DNA of 64,000 bases, taken from Apium graveolens (lineage: Eukaryota; Streptophyta; Magnoliopsida; Apiales; Apiaceae). Under the pieces are notes generated by a model, which did no database searches, was not told the DNA's origin, and was given only the letters and a program-made list of their open reading frames with translations. Below are positions 32,881 to 44,317 of this stretch, one piece after another (position 1 is the stretch's first letter; each line of letters starts with the position of its first letter). A program made the translations under genes and the position numbers. The stretch is from contig NC_133650.1 of the NCBI RefSeq assembly GCF_009905375.1, positions 142,801,296-142,865,295 of the forward strand, written 5' to 3'.

Positions 32881-33888
32881 TGTTATTCCCCAACAATGCA
32901 GCAAGAATTACAGAAGGGGGGTTGAATGTAATTCTAGTAAACTTTTTATTGAACTATAAAATGTTCTAACTCAAACTATATATATAAGTGTTTTGATTTA
33001 CAAGGTGCGGAATCACAGGTTAAATAAATCAAAAACACAAAGTAATAAAAACACAAGTCTTTAAAACTTTCTGGTGGATTTGAAAGTATCCACCATATAT
33101 ATATATTGAATTAAGAACTCTGTGAAGAATAAATTGTCTCACAGCTGGCTTACAAGTGAACAAACAAACTACAGAGAAATTCTTAACAATTACAGTTTTT
33201 TCTATTTCTCTTCTAAAAGTGTTTGCTTAGTTGTTTGTTCTACTAGCTACACTTGGTTTATATACCACCAAGTTTACATGGTAATAAGACAGGATAATAA
33301 AACAAACTATCAAGTAAAACTCCATGTTGCTTCACTACTCTATTCCAGCATCTTTAAAAATCTTCTTAACTTGCATGGAAATGGTAATGCTCCTTTGTTC
33401 TTCATTTCCTGTTAAACAGGATGCCACATTCCTTTTGTAAATACCCAACGCATGTGACTGTGTTGTCACTGTCAACAGACATTTGAATTGATGATCCGTC
33501 GAGTACATGCTTGTCATCCGCCGGGTAGCTTTGTTAAACATCCGTCGGGTAGCTTTGTTGATCATCCGTCGGGTAGCTATTTGACACCTGACTTCATTTT
33601 CACTTATGCAGAATTACAAGACATCTTATATTTACAATTAATCAACCTATTCTGCATATCTAATAAAAGTCAACATGACTTATATGCTACTACAGAATCT
33701 ATACAAAGTTGTTTCCAGAATTGAGTTACAATACTTATTATTACATAAGCTACTCACTCGATGGATGTCAAATCATCATCCGTCGGGACTATATTTGATC
33801 ATCCGTCGAGTGCTATATTTTTTATTAAGTTAAATCTACTAAGGTGTTTTGTTAATGTAATCATCAATTTCATAACATATTCCCAACA
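32881..33888 (-). repeat. Element D 5' LTR (1008 bp)
   Basis: Direct repeat of 9635-10650, TG...CA ends on the minus strand. It contains CCGTC-type motif copies at 33496, 33518, 33542, 33566, 33780 and 33803. Confidence 0.93.
33257..33265 (-). promoter_or_regulatory. TATA-like box in D 5' LTR
   Basis: Minus strand GGTATATAAACCAAG, same position as in the 3' LTR; candidate promoter for the D transcript. Confidence 0.5.
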
Positions 33889-34355
33889 ATATGTCATAGG
33901 CTTGATTATAAGTTCACCAAAACACCTTAGTAGAATTAATTTAGTGTTTTTGTAGCTCTCAACGGATTATCACCTTAACATCCGTTGAGAGAATATCTCA
34001 TATCTTAATAAGTTTTAATAACTCATTCCTGCATACTACAATACCTTAGAGATCTAGAAATTGTAGGATATTCAAAGTCATGTTGACTACTAGATTGATA
34101 TACAAAATAGGTTGGCTAATTGTATATGTTAGATGCCTTGTAACTTTACATAAGTGAAATGGAGTTAACTACTATGGAAGACTTTCAACAGATGATTCTA
34201 CAAGGTTTCAACGGACGATCCAAGTGACATTCAATGAATGATCTTATTAAGTTTCGACGGATGATCCAACACACTTTCAACAGATGATCCAATGATATTT
34301 CAACGGATGTTCTAATTTAAACTGCAGTTGATAGTGACTTGACAATCACATGGGT
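33889..34355 (+). mobile_element. Element E, right part: 3' LTR fragment
   Basis: Continues the LTR that begins at 9622; it aligns with the D LTR (AAAACACCTTAGTAGA, GTCATGTTGACT, CAATCACATG) but is clearly diverged. It ends where the G LTR starts at about 34356; the remainder is outside the window. A six-copy 23-bp array lies at 34183-34313. Confidence 0.8.
34183..34313 (+). repeat. Six-copy 23-bp tandem array in E LTR
   Basis: Copies of TTTCAACGGATGATCC start at 34183, 34206, 34229, 34252, 34275 and 34298, exactly 23 bp apart, with variable spacer between cores. Confidence 0.88.
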
Positions 34356-34704
34356 TGATTGAAGGAATTTACGGACGAGCGGAAGCATGATATAATAATT
34401 ATTCCGTAAAACCATGTATTACACATATAGAAAAATATATAAAATCAAGGGAGCGGAAGAATCATAATCATACCTTAAAAATCGAAGCTTTATGACAATG
34501 GATGCTAGCAGTTGCTCCTCAGAGTGTGAAGCACTCTACTGGTATCCACCAAGAATAATCCTTTGATGAAGCTTTTATAAAGATGAAGCTTTATAAAAGT
34601 GGTGCCCTTTTCTTTTATGAGAGAGAGAGAGAGAGAGATGAAGAAGAAGGAGAGGGTGGCAACTAAGTTTTCACAAAAACAGAAGTGCATACCAAAACCC
34701 TTCT
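34356..34704 (-). repeat. Element G 3' LTR, left piece
   Basis: From TGATTGAAGG at 34356 to the A insertion. It is similar to F LTR ends (CAGTTGCTCCTCAGAGTGTG, GGTATCCACCAAGAA) and includes a GA dinucleotide run at about 34619-34639. It continues at 62668 after A. The exact left boundary is uncertain by a few bases. Confidence 0.75.
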
Positions 34705-37700
34705 TGCAACGTCTGTGAAATCTACGTCTGTATTATATCATATGGATAATAAATTATGTGTATTAATGTGTTATGAGTAATTATCTGTCAAACCCTAACT
34801 AATACATGTTACATGTATTCTGTGTCATTCCGACATTTTTAAGATATTTTTCAGATATTTTGTTTTGCATTCATCGCTTTCATTTCAAACGTTTTACGAC
34901 CCAAACCATGATTTTAAAGCCAGTATTTCAAATAAAAATAATGGGCCTTATTTTTCATAAAACGGCTTTTACCATCGCATTATTCTGAACATCTAGGCAT
35001 TTTATAATTTTTCTCGTTTTGCGAAAAATGACTTTTCCAGGCCCCATTGGGTGTTAAAAACCCCACAAAAATCACATTTTTATTTTTATAAAATTATAGG
35101 ACTTTTATTTATACCATTTCTTTGTATTTTTGCATTATTCACAATTTTTGGGAAATTTTGGCATATATATTGTATTTATAAAATATTTATAAATTAAATT
35201 TTAATACTCAAAAATTATAAAAATTAGGGCCAAATATTTTTATTAGATGTATAATTAGCCCCTTAATTTTATTTAGGGGTATTATTTTTAACACTAAAAA
35301 TACCCTAATTATCAGTTAATTATAATTAATTAATTATTAAAATTCTGCAAATTTTCTGGAAATTCTCTGAAGAACAATTCGGGCCGGAATTCGGGTCAGA
35401 AATCAATCGGTGATTTTGAACGTTTCTGAGCATCAAATCGATCGATGTGAGTATCCAAATCGATCCTCTCGATTTGTTCTTTCGGTTTCTGGTATCAAAA
35501 TCATGTTTTGATGTGTTAATTTTCAATTTCGATTTCTAGGGTTTATTCCCGGTTTGGTACTTTTTGATTCTGGGGTTATTTGTTGAAATTGATGTGATAA
35601 ATAGCTTTATTTGATGGTTTATGATCGATTCCTGCTAATTAATTTTACTGGCGATTGCTTGAATCGATAGAATGATAGCTAGGGTTTATGTGTTTTATTA
35701 ATTGATCGTTTTTTATTATACAGATAGATGAGGTATATAGTGATATAGGGGTTTGATCCTCTGATACCCAAATCCATTTTCTGATTTGTGTTTCTGAATT
35801 ACATTTAATTATTTATATTTTATAAAAATCAAAATTAGTTTTATTAATTCTAAAATTCTAATAAAAAAATTAGTTTTAAATTCTGAAAATTATTATTAAT
35901 AATTCCTAAATTATGTTCTTAATTTATAAATTTGAATTTAGTTATTTAATTAATTATTTAATCATTTATCTAATTATTTATCTATTTATTTATTATTTAG
36001 TAATTAAGTAATTAATTAATAATTAAATATTAAAAATTAATCGGATAGTATAATTTAAAGATTCGATAATTCGTGAAATTGAAACGAATAACTTGTATCT
36101 ATACGAGTAATTGAGCGATGAGTTATATTACGATTATTCGAGCGATAGATAATTATTTGAAGAATATCAGAATAATTATTCATAACGAATAATTAAATAC
36201 AAATAATCGATTAAACCGTAATAATAATCGTAGTAGTTCAATAATTATGCGAGTAATGCGAGTAACTCGTAGAAATACGAGTAGTTGATCGTTGAGTTGG
36301 AATATAATTCGAATAACAATTTATTTATTCGATAAATAACGTATCAGCTAATAATATCGATTATTTATTTGTAAATAATCGATCTAATCCAGTAAATAAT
36401 AGTAAATTGTAAATATTTGTAATAAATTGTAATTAATCCAAATAATTTTATATTAATTATTTATTAGTTATTTATTATTTATTAATTATTTAAAAATGAT
36501 TAATTACTTCGATAATTAATCCAATAATTTTCAATAAATCATAACATATTCATTTTAATTCCAAAAATTATAAAAAAAATATTTTTTGACTCTGAGTTTC
36601 TTAAATAAATTATTTAAAAATTATTGTAGGATTTAAAAATTAGTAATAATTATTTATATTAAATAATAAATTGAATTATCAGTGTTTAATTGATATTAAT
36701 TAGACCGTTAGTCCGATTTGGGTAAAATGAAAGCCTTTTGACTCAGAAAAATGAATTCTTTTCATTAAAAATAATAATAAAGCCTAATTTCTTCTAGAAA
36801 TTAGTTGACTTTGTTATTTGTTTGATTATTAGTCGAAGTGTGTGCCGAGAAGAGTCCGAAAAATTCCGAAAAAATGGGAAACAAGGCAGATGACGATCAG
36901 TGAAGCAATCAACGAGTCGATTTTAATTCTAAAAATTATTTTAACTATAAAAATGATTATGTACTTATGTGCTTATGTGTATTATGTGATTAATCGATTC
37001 TTACTTGCTAATATATAATATATGAGTCAGTCATAAGCGCATGGGTAGACAATAGGAATGATGTGAAGTCGATTCAAGATGCAATTGAAGTACGAAATGA
37101 CTTAACCAGTCTATTTTTGCTAACAGAAGCTAAGCCAGCAAGGCAGGTTGAGTAGGTGATAGACGAAGGTGATTTCTTTGCAGTAAGTCACACAGAAGGA
37201 AAGTTTCTCCCCTATTCTATTTTCAGAATAGTGATATTTCTTCAGAGTCTTATCACACTTGCACTCTTTTGATTCTCTTGTATATATTTCATTTCGATTC
37301 TTGCTTATCCTTTCCATTTGACTTTATTGTTCATATTCCAATTGTTACTCACAATTATTGATATATTCTGGTGATTAGAATATGTCAAAGCATACCAATT
37401 ATTCCTGTTGCTATTCCAGGGACTGGATAATGATACTATGGGGATTAAGTTTACTTAATTCTAAGGACCGGGACATAACCGGATCCTTGAGATGGGCCGT
37501 AGTGCCTGGGTGCCCGGCGGGATCTATATAGTGAGATATAGATCTGCACTGTATCATGGCTGATCAGCAGGGTATAGATGCAAACTTGAGTCCAGTTTAG
37601 TTCATTAGTATTCGCCAGTAATGGCCTTCTTTCTATCCTCGCGGGGTTGTATCTTTGCAGATAAACCCGGGTTACGGTTTTATTTAAATTACTTTAACAC

Positions 37701-38183
37701 TGTTCATATATTTTGCGGACTTGTTGAGTAATTTTTGGCTCACCCTTTTTATTGTTATTCACCTTATTGTTTTCAGTTAAGAAGGAATATGAAACCCATC
37801 AGGACTCGAGTGGTAAAGAAGCGGGTCAAGCCTCGGGATCCTCTCATACCCAAGGTGTTGATCCCAATCCAGGAAGAAAGCTTTGAGTTGCCCGAACAGG
37901 TGGAGTGTAGATAGTTAGTGTGTGTGTGTTTGAATAAAAGATGAACATAGTTTAAAACTGACTAGACAATGGTTTGTAATAAAGAGAGTTTGTGAGATTT
38001 TGAATTTTAGTTTGTAATAAAAATAGTTAGTGGTTCTTGTTTTCATGCTTCAACGTAAAAAGATTCTGGTTAGTGTTAAAGGGGTTTAGATTCATTTCTT
38101 TATTATTTGTTAATCAAATTGTACAGGTTTAATGATTAGCTAGTAAACCCCGGACTTTTACCCCGGGTCTGGAGGGCGTTACA
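34705..38183 (+). repeat. Element A 5' LTR (3479 bp)
   Basis: Starts TGCAACGTCTGTGAAATC (expected TGTAACGTC; one change) and ends GGAGGGCGTTACA. The middle (about 35800-36700) is extremely AT-rich. A donor-like GTGAGTATCC is at 35447, and the TATA-like box seen in the other LTR is changed here to CTAAAAATAC. Confidence 0.93.
37777..37899 (+). other. Putative LTR mini-exon in A 5' LTR (123 nt)
   Basis: Acceptor ACCTTATTGTTTTCAG ends at 37776; ATG at 37789 opens 37 codons rich in Lys/Arg/Pro (MKPIRTRVVKKRVKPRD at the start); CAG at 37897-37899 is followed by donor GTGGAG, phase 0, just before an in-frame TAG at 37912. The next acceptor (38376) would join it in frame to the pre-gag ORF. The same mini-exon is at 62259-62381. 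Confidence 0.6.
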
Positions 38184-38187
38184 GGTT

Positions 38188-38201
38188 TGGCATCTGATAT
38201 G
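38188..38201 (+). other. Element A primer-binding site (degenerate)
   Basis: TGGCATCTGATATG starts five bases after the LTR end; compared with TGGTATCAGAGC it has a few changes. Confidence 0.5.
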
Positions 38202-38376
38202 TAGGTTTGGTCCCTGAAAACAAGAACATTAGGGTTAAGATAAGATAGGGAAATCACATAAGATAGGAATAGTTAAATAGGAAGAGTAGTGTTAGGATTT
38301 AGGTCAGATTAGAATAGGAAAGTATAAATCTTAGGATTGTTTAGTGACCTTTCTTCTTTCTTTGGTATATTATCAG

Positions 38377-39111
38377 ATGGCATCTTCTAGTTATTCTGCG
38401 TCTTCTGAGAGGACAGTCACCGAGCCAGCAGCACCAGTTATACCTCTGGTATCTGAGTACATGTTTCCTCCTCTACCACCTCCACCACCATTGCCACAGG
38501 AGCCAGTACCACCAGTTCAGGGGATAGCACAGGACCCTATAAAGATGTTCGATCTATTTAAGTTCTTTGAGCCGATGGTCCCTTTGCCAGTTGAGTATCA
38601 GTTTATACAGGGGATTGAGCAGGAGTTACCACCACCACCAGAGTTACCTCCTATCTCAGTACATGCCCCAGAGCCGTATGTATTTCAGATGATTCCAGTC
38701 GAGGGGATGGGAGAGCATGATGTGGATCTACAGTTAGGATTACCACAGCAGGGTGCAGGTATACCGAGGGTTCCGTTACATGAGTCAGTAGGTCAGGTTG
38801 CACAGCCGCATATGATACCCTACCATGAGTACAGGGTTATGAGAGAGGATATGGAGTATTGGAGAGCACAGTGTCGAGAGATTATGCATTTATTTGACCA
38901 GAGGGACAGAGGACCGTTAGCGGCCCTACAACCAGATTACTATATGAGACAGAGATTGCAGTCAGTTCTGATAAGTGCCACTTGGGAGCTCGATGATTTG
39001 ACCCATGAGGGACCGCCTTCTTTCGTAGAGTTCTACAGGATATTTCGCTTGGCACAGACTTTGGTCCAAGCACTTAGGGAGGAGCCGAGGCGTATTCCGC
39101 CTGGGTTTTGA
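38377..39111 (+). CDS. Element A pre-gag ORF (Pro-rich protein, unknown function)
   Basis: ATG at 38377, 244 codons, TGA at 39109-39111, no internal stop although gag-pol of the same element is badly damaged. The N-terminal 100 residues are Pro-rich (FPPLPPPPPLPQEPVPP), followed by a charged helical part (EYRVMREDMEYWRAQCREIM, FVEFYRIFRLAQTLVQAL) and a basic end (EEPRRIPPGF). The ATG directly follows TTCTTTCTTTGGTATATTAT and CAG, an excellent 3' splice site, so the ATG may be an internal Met of a longer protein beginning in the LTR mini-exon. No zinc knuckle or capsid motif is seen. B is inserted 7 bp after the stop. Confidence 0.7.
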   Translation: MASSSYSASSERTVTEPAAPVIPLVSEYMFPPLPPPPPLPQEPVPPVQGIAQDPIKMFDLFKFFEPMVPLPVEYQFIQGIEQELPPPPELPPISVHAPEPYVFQMIPVEGMGEHDVDLQLGLPQQGAGIPRVPLHESVGQVAQPHMIPYHEYRVMREDMEYWRAQCREIMHLFDQRDRGPLAALQPDYYMRQRLQSVLISATWELDDLTHEGPPSFVEFYRIFRLAQTLVQALREEPRRIPPGF

Positions 39112-39118
39112 GACAGTG

Positions 39119-42100
39119 TGTAACACCCCCAAATTCAAGGTAGGGAATTCGGGTTGTTACGATCACTTAATATTGTCTAATAAATAATTAATCCTCTTGT
39201 CACATCATTACTCGAACTTTTCACCAAAGTCACACACACACATGTTATATGCTCCGAAACATTACTAAATTAACGTTAAAGTATTTAAGTTATTACAGAC
39301 CAAAGGAAATTATCTCAAAAGGGTGAACGCTGAGAACAGCTCTACATGAGACTGGCTCTGGTCACAAATAGTCTTGCTTCAATTACTCAAAAGGAAACTA
39401 TCTCTACTCGTCTACCTGAGGTGGCTGGCAGACGAACAGTCTACGGTACTCACGTGCGTCCCCTACCCGCTTGCGGGCAGTCGTCCTGGTTCGGGCCATG
39501 CTGGTAATCTATTGTGATATGATATTTATAAAAGCAAGAGTGAGCACTAACGCTCAGCAAGATATAGATATCCATTATTTAAATATGATCATTTAGGGAA
39601 AAACAACCATTAAGCATTGTATATCCAAGGTTTCTAAAAATTTATATGCTTGTCATTTTTATGAAAAACTCAACTTTAAATGTATCAGTTTAATCAGCTT
39701 ATACTCGTACTCATTTTATCTAAAAATCTCAATATGATGCTTGAAACAAGATTCTCATATGGATGTGATATATGTACATCAACATCCTTATTTAAAACTC
39801 AGCCTTATCGGCCTTCTGCAGTAGGTTTCACAAAAATTTATCCAAAGTGGAGGAAAGGGACTATACTAGAATAAACCACGTACCGGTGATCAGCCGAATA
39901 CGAATTTTTCTCTACTAGTAGAAGGAATACAAACCTAGCCGCCTTTGGGCTTATCGAGACATTACACGATGGTTGCCCATTTTCGTGCAAGTCTGAAAGT
40001 CAATGGTCACAGAGACCATATAACTGTATACAGCGCCACTCCGCGCTTGGTCACCACCCGATACGTCTTCGTGCCGGGCAGGCCACATTCCAGTCCCAAA
40101 ATAATTATATCATTTACATAAAATCCTATATCGAAGGAATAGATCGTTTTGAGTTGACCTTTAGATAAGATGATTTATTCATCACTTTTAATCCAATTGA
40201 TCCTTGGGAGTTGTCGGAGTTTTGAGTTTAAAATCATTTTCAAACCCTTAACTGTAGTAGAGTTTTACAAATATTGTTCACTTGTTTTTCATTGAGCGAG
40301 GAAGCAAAACCCTTTTGCTTCTAGACTAAGTTCCCTAAGGTTTTGATAAGTTTCAGATGATTGATCTCTTCCTAGAATTTTGAATAATTTAGAAAGTATC
40401 CTTGGGAACTATGTCTATTTTTAAATGATTTTTAGAAGTACGGAATATTAAATATTTACGGTCTCATAATATTTTTAAGAAGGGTTCAATGAATTGATAA
40501 AACCTTAAGTACTAAATCTTCTCAATAAGGTTCAATGAATTGATAAAAATTTTAATTAGATACTTAAGACATGATTTGACATCTTATAATTATCCTTCGA
40601 ATGGTTACATACGTTTTAGATAGAGTGAATTGATTTAAAACTTTTCAATATCTCTTTAAGTATTTTCCGGATATTTTAGTAACTCTTTAGGTATTTCTTA
40701 TAAATAAATAATCAAATAGGATATCGCTTGAGTGAATATTCGATTATCTCTTATAGTTATAAATCAAATCTCAATCGCTCGCTTAATGTGTATGTTACGC
40801 GAAACTAATTTGTTTATTGAAATAGAAATCTACCGCGTTTGGCTCGTTCCGGAATTAAATCGATTTAAAAAAAATATCTCTGACTCCCACTATCTTGTAT
40901 TATAATAAAATTACGTTTCAATTTCTCATACTCGTATAAAACGAAGTTTGTTTTCGTAAACAATCGTATAATTTGAATGTATTGATATCACGGACAAGCA
41001 TATATTTTCAAACTGTAAATCATGGTATCAATATCACAACAGTATATATAGCATGGATAATTTTTGATAGGGTTTCGTAAACTTGCCTCGAGTGCTAGGA
41101 GTGGTATGGTCTCGGGGCTTTTGTTGGCGATCTAAAATCAATAACCAACGATCTTAGTTAGTACGCGATTATCGATTCACTTCACTAAAACATTTTTATA
41201 AAATCAAAAAATTAATATTTTCTTAAAATTCTTTTTGGACAGTCTTCCTTGATGAATTATTTAATTATCATGATTTTTACAAGATTCCAAAATCATTTTT
41301 AGCCTTTCAAAATCATCAAGCAAGTGGCCTATGTGCAGTTGGCTTTTCGTATGAACGCTCTACACTAAAACGGTCATAACTTCTAAACCGTAAATCCCCT
41401 CGCGACGATCCACACATGTAAAGAAACTAAAAATCAAGATCTACCCATTCATGGCACTGGCAAGTTTTAAACATTTACATGGCTGAATACACTGCAGAAG
41501 GCAGATCAAGTGCAATAGGCTCCACATTCCATTTCTACTACTTGTTCTTGACACAATCGCTACTTATGACCAACACAACAATTTTTACTTCTCAAGATCC
41601 ACCCACATACACCTTATATACTTTATCTAGCATCACATACAAGCATCACAACTCAAAAACTCAAGTACTTAGCAAGAATATGAGCAAAACAACCTTACAC
41701 ATACACAAACTTTTGGATCTTGACACTACATCACAAATAACTCTTAAACTCACCCTTAAAACTTTAAAGAGTTGGAAGTTATACCTTCTTGAGTACTAGG
41801 AGGGTTAGTACTAAGATGATTAGGGCTTGGTTTGCTTGAAAAACACTTAGAAGGTCTAGATCCTTAATAAACAAAACCAAGAAACCAAGTTAGTCAAAAC
41901 AGTCCATAAAGTTCTTGAACTTCAAGAATTTGTTTCTCACAAACCATTAAGAATTTGGCCATGAAATCATAGACATACCTTTACTATGATGTAAGGAAGC
42001 TCTGTGAATTTTTATAGAATTTTTAATAGAGGGAAGGATGGAGAAGTGAAGTGAAGAAGAGGGCTCTCCCTCTTTTCTGCATAAACAGTCGAGAGCAAGA

Positions 42101-42797
42101 GAGAGGTGGGGGGGGGGGTTTGGCTTGATTTTTGTTAAAGTGGTGTAGTGTGTAAGATGGGTTTGATAGTGTGTATATATGGGCATAATAATCAGCAAAA
42201 GAAATGGCTTGGTTGACAATTTAGATGAGTAGAAATGGGGAGGTATGGCATTGCACTTCCTTGTCTCCCCATTACTATTCACTTACTATTCTACTACTAT
42301 TCCACTAACCATCCTAGTTAGCTTCTAATTCCCTAGTTACATCTCCTAACCACTAGTTAGCTTGGTTTTGCATGGCCAACTTGCATGGAATTAATTTTTC
42401 ATTCGATTATTTATCGTACACGCGATTATCGTTCAATTCCGATAGTTTAATCGTATAACATTTCGTTTAGTAGTGAATTCTTTTATCGCTTATAATCCTT
42501 TAACCAATTCTATTCCTTTCTCTTGATCATAGAAACACCTTTATATAATGTTTATTCCACGTAGTATTCCCAGTTCTACGCCATTCCTTACAGATACGAA
42601 AACATATAGTATAATCGTGAATCTTCGAATTCCGACGGCTTTTACATTCACTTATTGTCCTCGATAAACAAGAATATGATCTCGGATTTCCAAAATTCCA
42701 CTATTCATATTTGTGATAAACTCCATACGTATTACATAATTAGTTCCAGTACTATTCACAGAAGTTTTAATATATTACAAAAATCAGGGTTCTTACA
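39119..42797 (-). repeat. Element B 3' LTR (3679 bp)
   Basis: Minus-strand ends TGTAAGAACCCTGATTTT at 42797 and TTTGGGGGTGTTACA at 39119. It contains a G homopolymer run near 42108-42118 (plus strand), a donor-like AAG-GTATAAC at 41785/41784 and the mini-exon at 39416-39508. A plus-strand ORF at 41479-41799 is antisense to the element and not taken as a gene. Confidence 0.92.
39416..39508 (-). other. Putative LTR mini-exon in B 3' LTR (93 nt)
   Basis: Minus strand: acceptor TCACAATAG ending at 39509, ATG at 39499, 28 codons (MARTRTTARKRVGDAREYRR first), CAG then donor GTAGAC, phase 0, three codons before a TAG. Confidence 0.55.
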
Positions 42798-42812
42798 GTC
42801 TCTCCGCCTTAA
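42798..42812 (-). other. Element B polypurine tract
   Basis: Minus strand TTAAGGCGGAGAGAC precedes the 3' LTR TG; purine-rich with two C interruptions. Confidence 0.65.
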
Positions 42813-42830
42813 AAGGATTCTGTCTTGAAA

Positions 42831-44317
42831 TCAATCCACAAATAGATGGGGGTACTTTTCTTGCATGTGACTCTCTAATTCCCAAGTCGACTCCTCGACG
42901 TTGTGATGCCTCCATAAGACTCTGACTAGATTGACACTCTTGTACCAGAGTACTTGCTCTTTTCGGTCAATGATTTCGACTAGCTGCTCAACATAGGACA
43001 GATCTGGTTGAAGGTCTACTTGCTCATGCTCCAGTATATGTTTGGCATCCGCATTATACTTCCTCAACATTGATACATGAAAAACATTATGAACCTGCTG
43101 AAGATTTGGAGGTAAAGCTATATTGTATGCCACGGGTCCTATCCGTCTTAGAATCTCGAAAGGTCCAATATAACGGGGGCTCAGCTTCCCCTTCTTCCCA
43201 AATCTCATCAATCCTTTCCATGGTGACACTTTTAGAAATACCTGGTCACCCACTTCATACTCTCTATCCTTTCGTGCCAGATCGGCGTATTTACGCTGTC
43301 GGTCTTGGGCTGCGGCTATGCGTCCTCTGACTAATTAAACTATGTCCCTTGTCCTTTGCACCATGTCGGGACCTAGTAACTTTCTCTCACCAACTTCATC
43401 CCAATACAAGGGCGAACGGAACCTTCGTCCATACAACGCCTCGTATGGGGGAATTCCGATACTCACATGATAACTGTTGTCGTAGGCAAACTCTATCAAA
43501 GACAGGTGTTCATCCCAAGAACCCTTAAAATTAATTACACACATTCTCAACATGTCCTCTAATGTCTGAATGGTTCGCTCACTTTGTCCATCTGTTTGTG
43601 GATGGTAAGCGATGCTCATGTTTAGTTTGGTTTCTAGGCATTCCTGAAAGCTCCTCCAAAATCTGGAGTTGAATCGGGGATCTCGGTCAGATACGATAGC
43701 TACTGGAACTCCATGTCTTACCATAATTTCCTTAATGTATAGCTTCGCTAATCTATCCACTGTGTAGGTTTCCTTGATTGGAAGAAAGTGCGCTAACTTG
43801 GTTAGTCGGTCTACAATTACCCATATTGCATCACGGTTAGTCTTAGTTTGGGGTAATCCTACCACAAAATCCATAGCTATCTGCTCCCATTTCCACATCA
43901 GAATTTCTAAGGGTTGCAAGAGTCCGCTTGGTCGCTGGTGTTCTGCCTTTACTCTCTGACAGGTCATATACTTACTGACCCACTCCGCTACATCCTTCTT
44001 CATATTAGGCCACCAGTAGTACTCCTTCAAATCTTGGTATATTTTGGTGCTTCGTGGGTGGACCGTATATCTAGAGCTGTGTCCTTCACGTAAAATTTCA
44101 TCCTTCAATTCTTGGACGTTAAGGACTCATATCCTGTAGGCATGCCTCCTAATTCCCTTCTCGTCTGGGTCACACTTGGCCTCCTCTCCGCTTACCAGTT
44201 CCCTGTTCTCCCTCAACACTATTTCTTGGCATCGCCTAATCTTTTCCAGTAGCTCCGGTTGCATTACCATCTCATACAAGCCTTCGGTCCCTGGCTCAGC
44301 GACCTTGACCTCAATCT
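42831..44317 (-). pseudogene. Element B integrase and chromodomain-like tail
   Basis: The zinc-binding region reads SSRYTVHPRSTKIY, then [15 protein letters not shown]: where the first Cys of the C-x2-C pair is expected there is Tyr. The core has Asp in [11 protein letters not shown], Asp in [11 protein letters not shown] and Glu in DGQSERTIQTLEDM. The GPY/F-like module (RYIGPFEILRRIGPVAY) is followed by a chromodomain-like end (LVRVLWRHHNVEESTWELES, KYPHLFVD), the hallmark of Tekay-type chromoviruses that steer integration to heterochromatin. Stops near 43335 and 44136 and a frame change between 44318 and 44108 disable it. Confidence 0.88.

Larger units (their letters stand above)
9635..33888 (-). 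mobile_element. Element D: SIRE/Maximus-like Ty1/copia with very long 3' ORF, host of F and C'
   Basis: Minus-strand order: 5' LTR 32881-33888, PBS, gag (split by C'), integrase remnant, RT/RNase H, an untranslated gap, 3' ORF (split by F), PPT and 3' LTR 9635-10650. ATATG occurs at 9630-9634 and 33889-33893 as a 5-bp target duplication, which proves a single insertion into the LTR of E. Without F and C' the element is about 12.1 kb. Protease and the integrase core are deleted. LTR copies differ by a few per cent by eye (about 5 changes in the first 175 bp). Confidence 0.92.

Noticed and set aside
41479..41799. Plus-strand ORF in the B 3' LTR with a near copy at 51111-51572
   Set aside because: Its duplication only reflects the LTR pair; it is antisense to B, has a biased Thr/Ser/Leu composition with no motif, and differs in length between copies.
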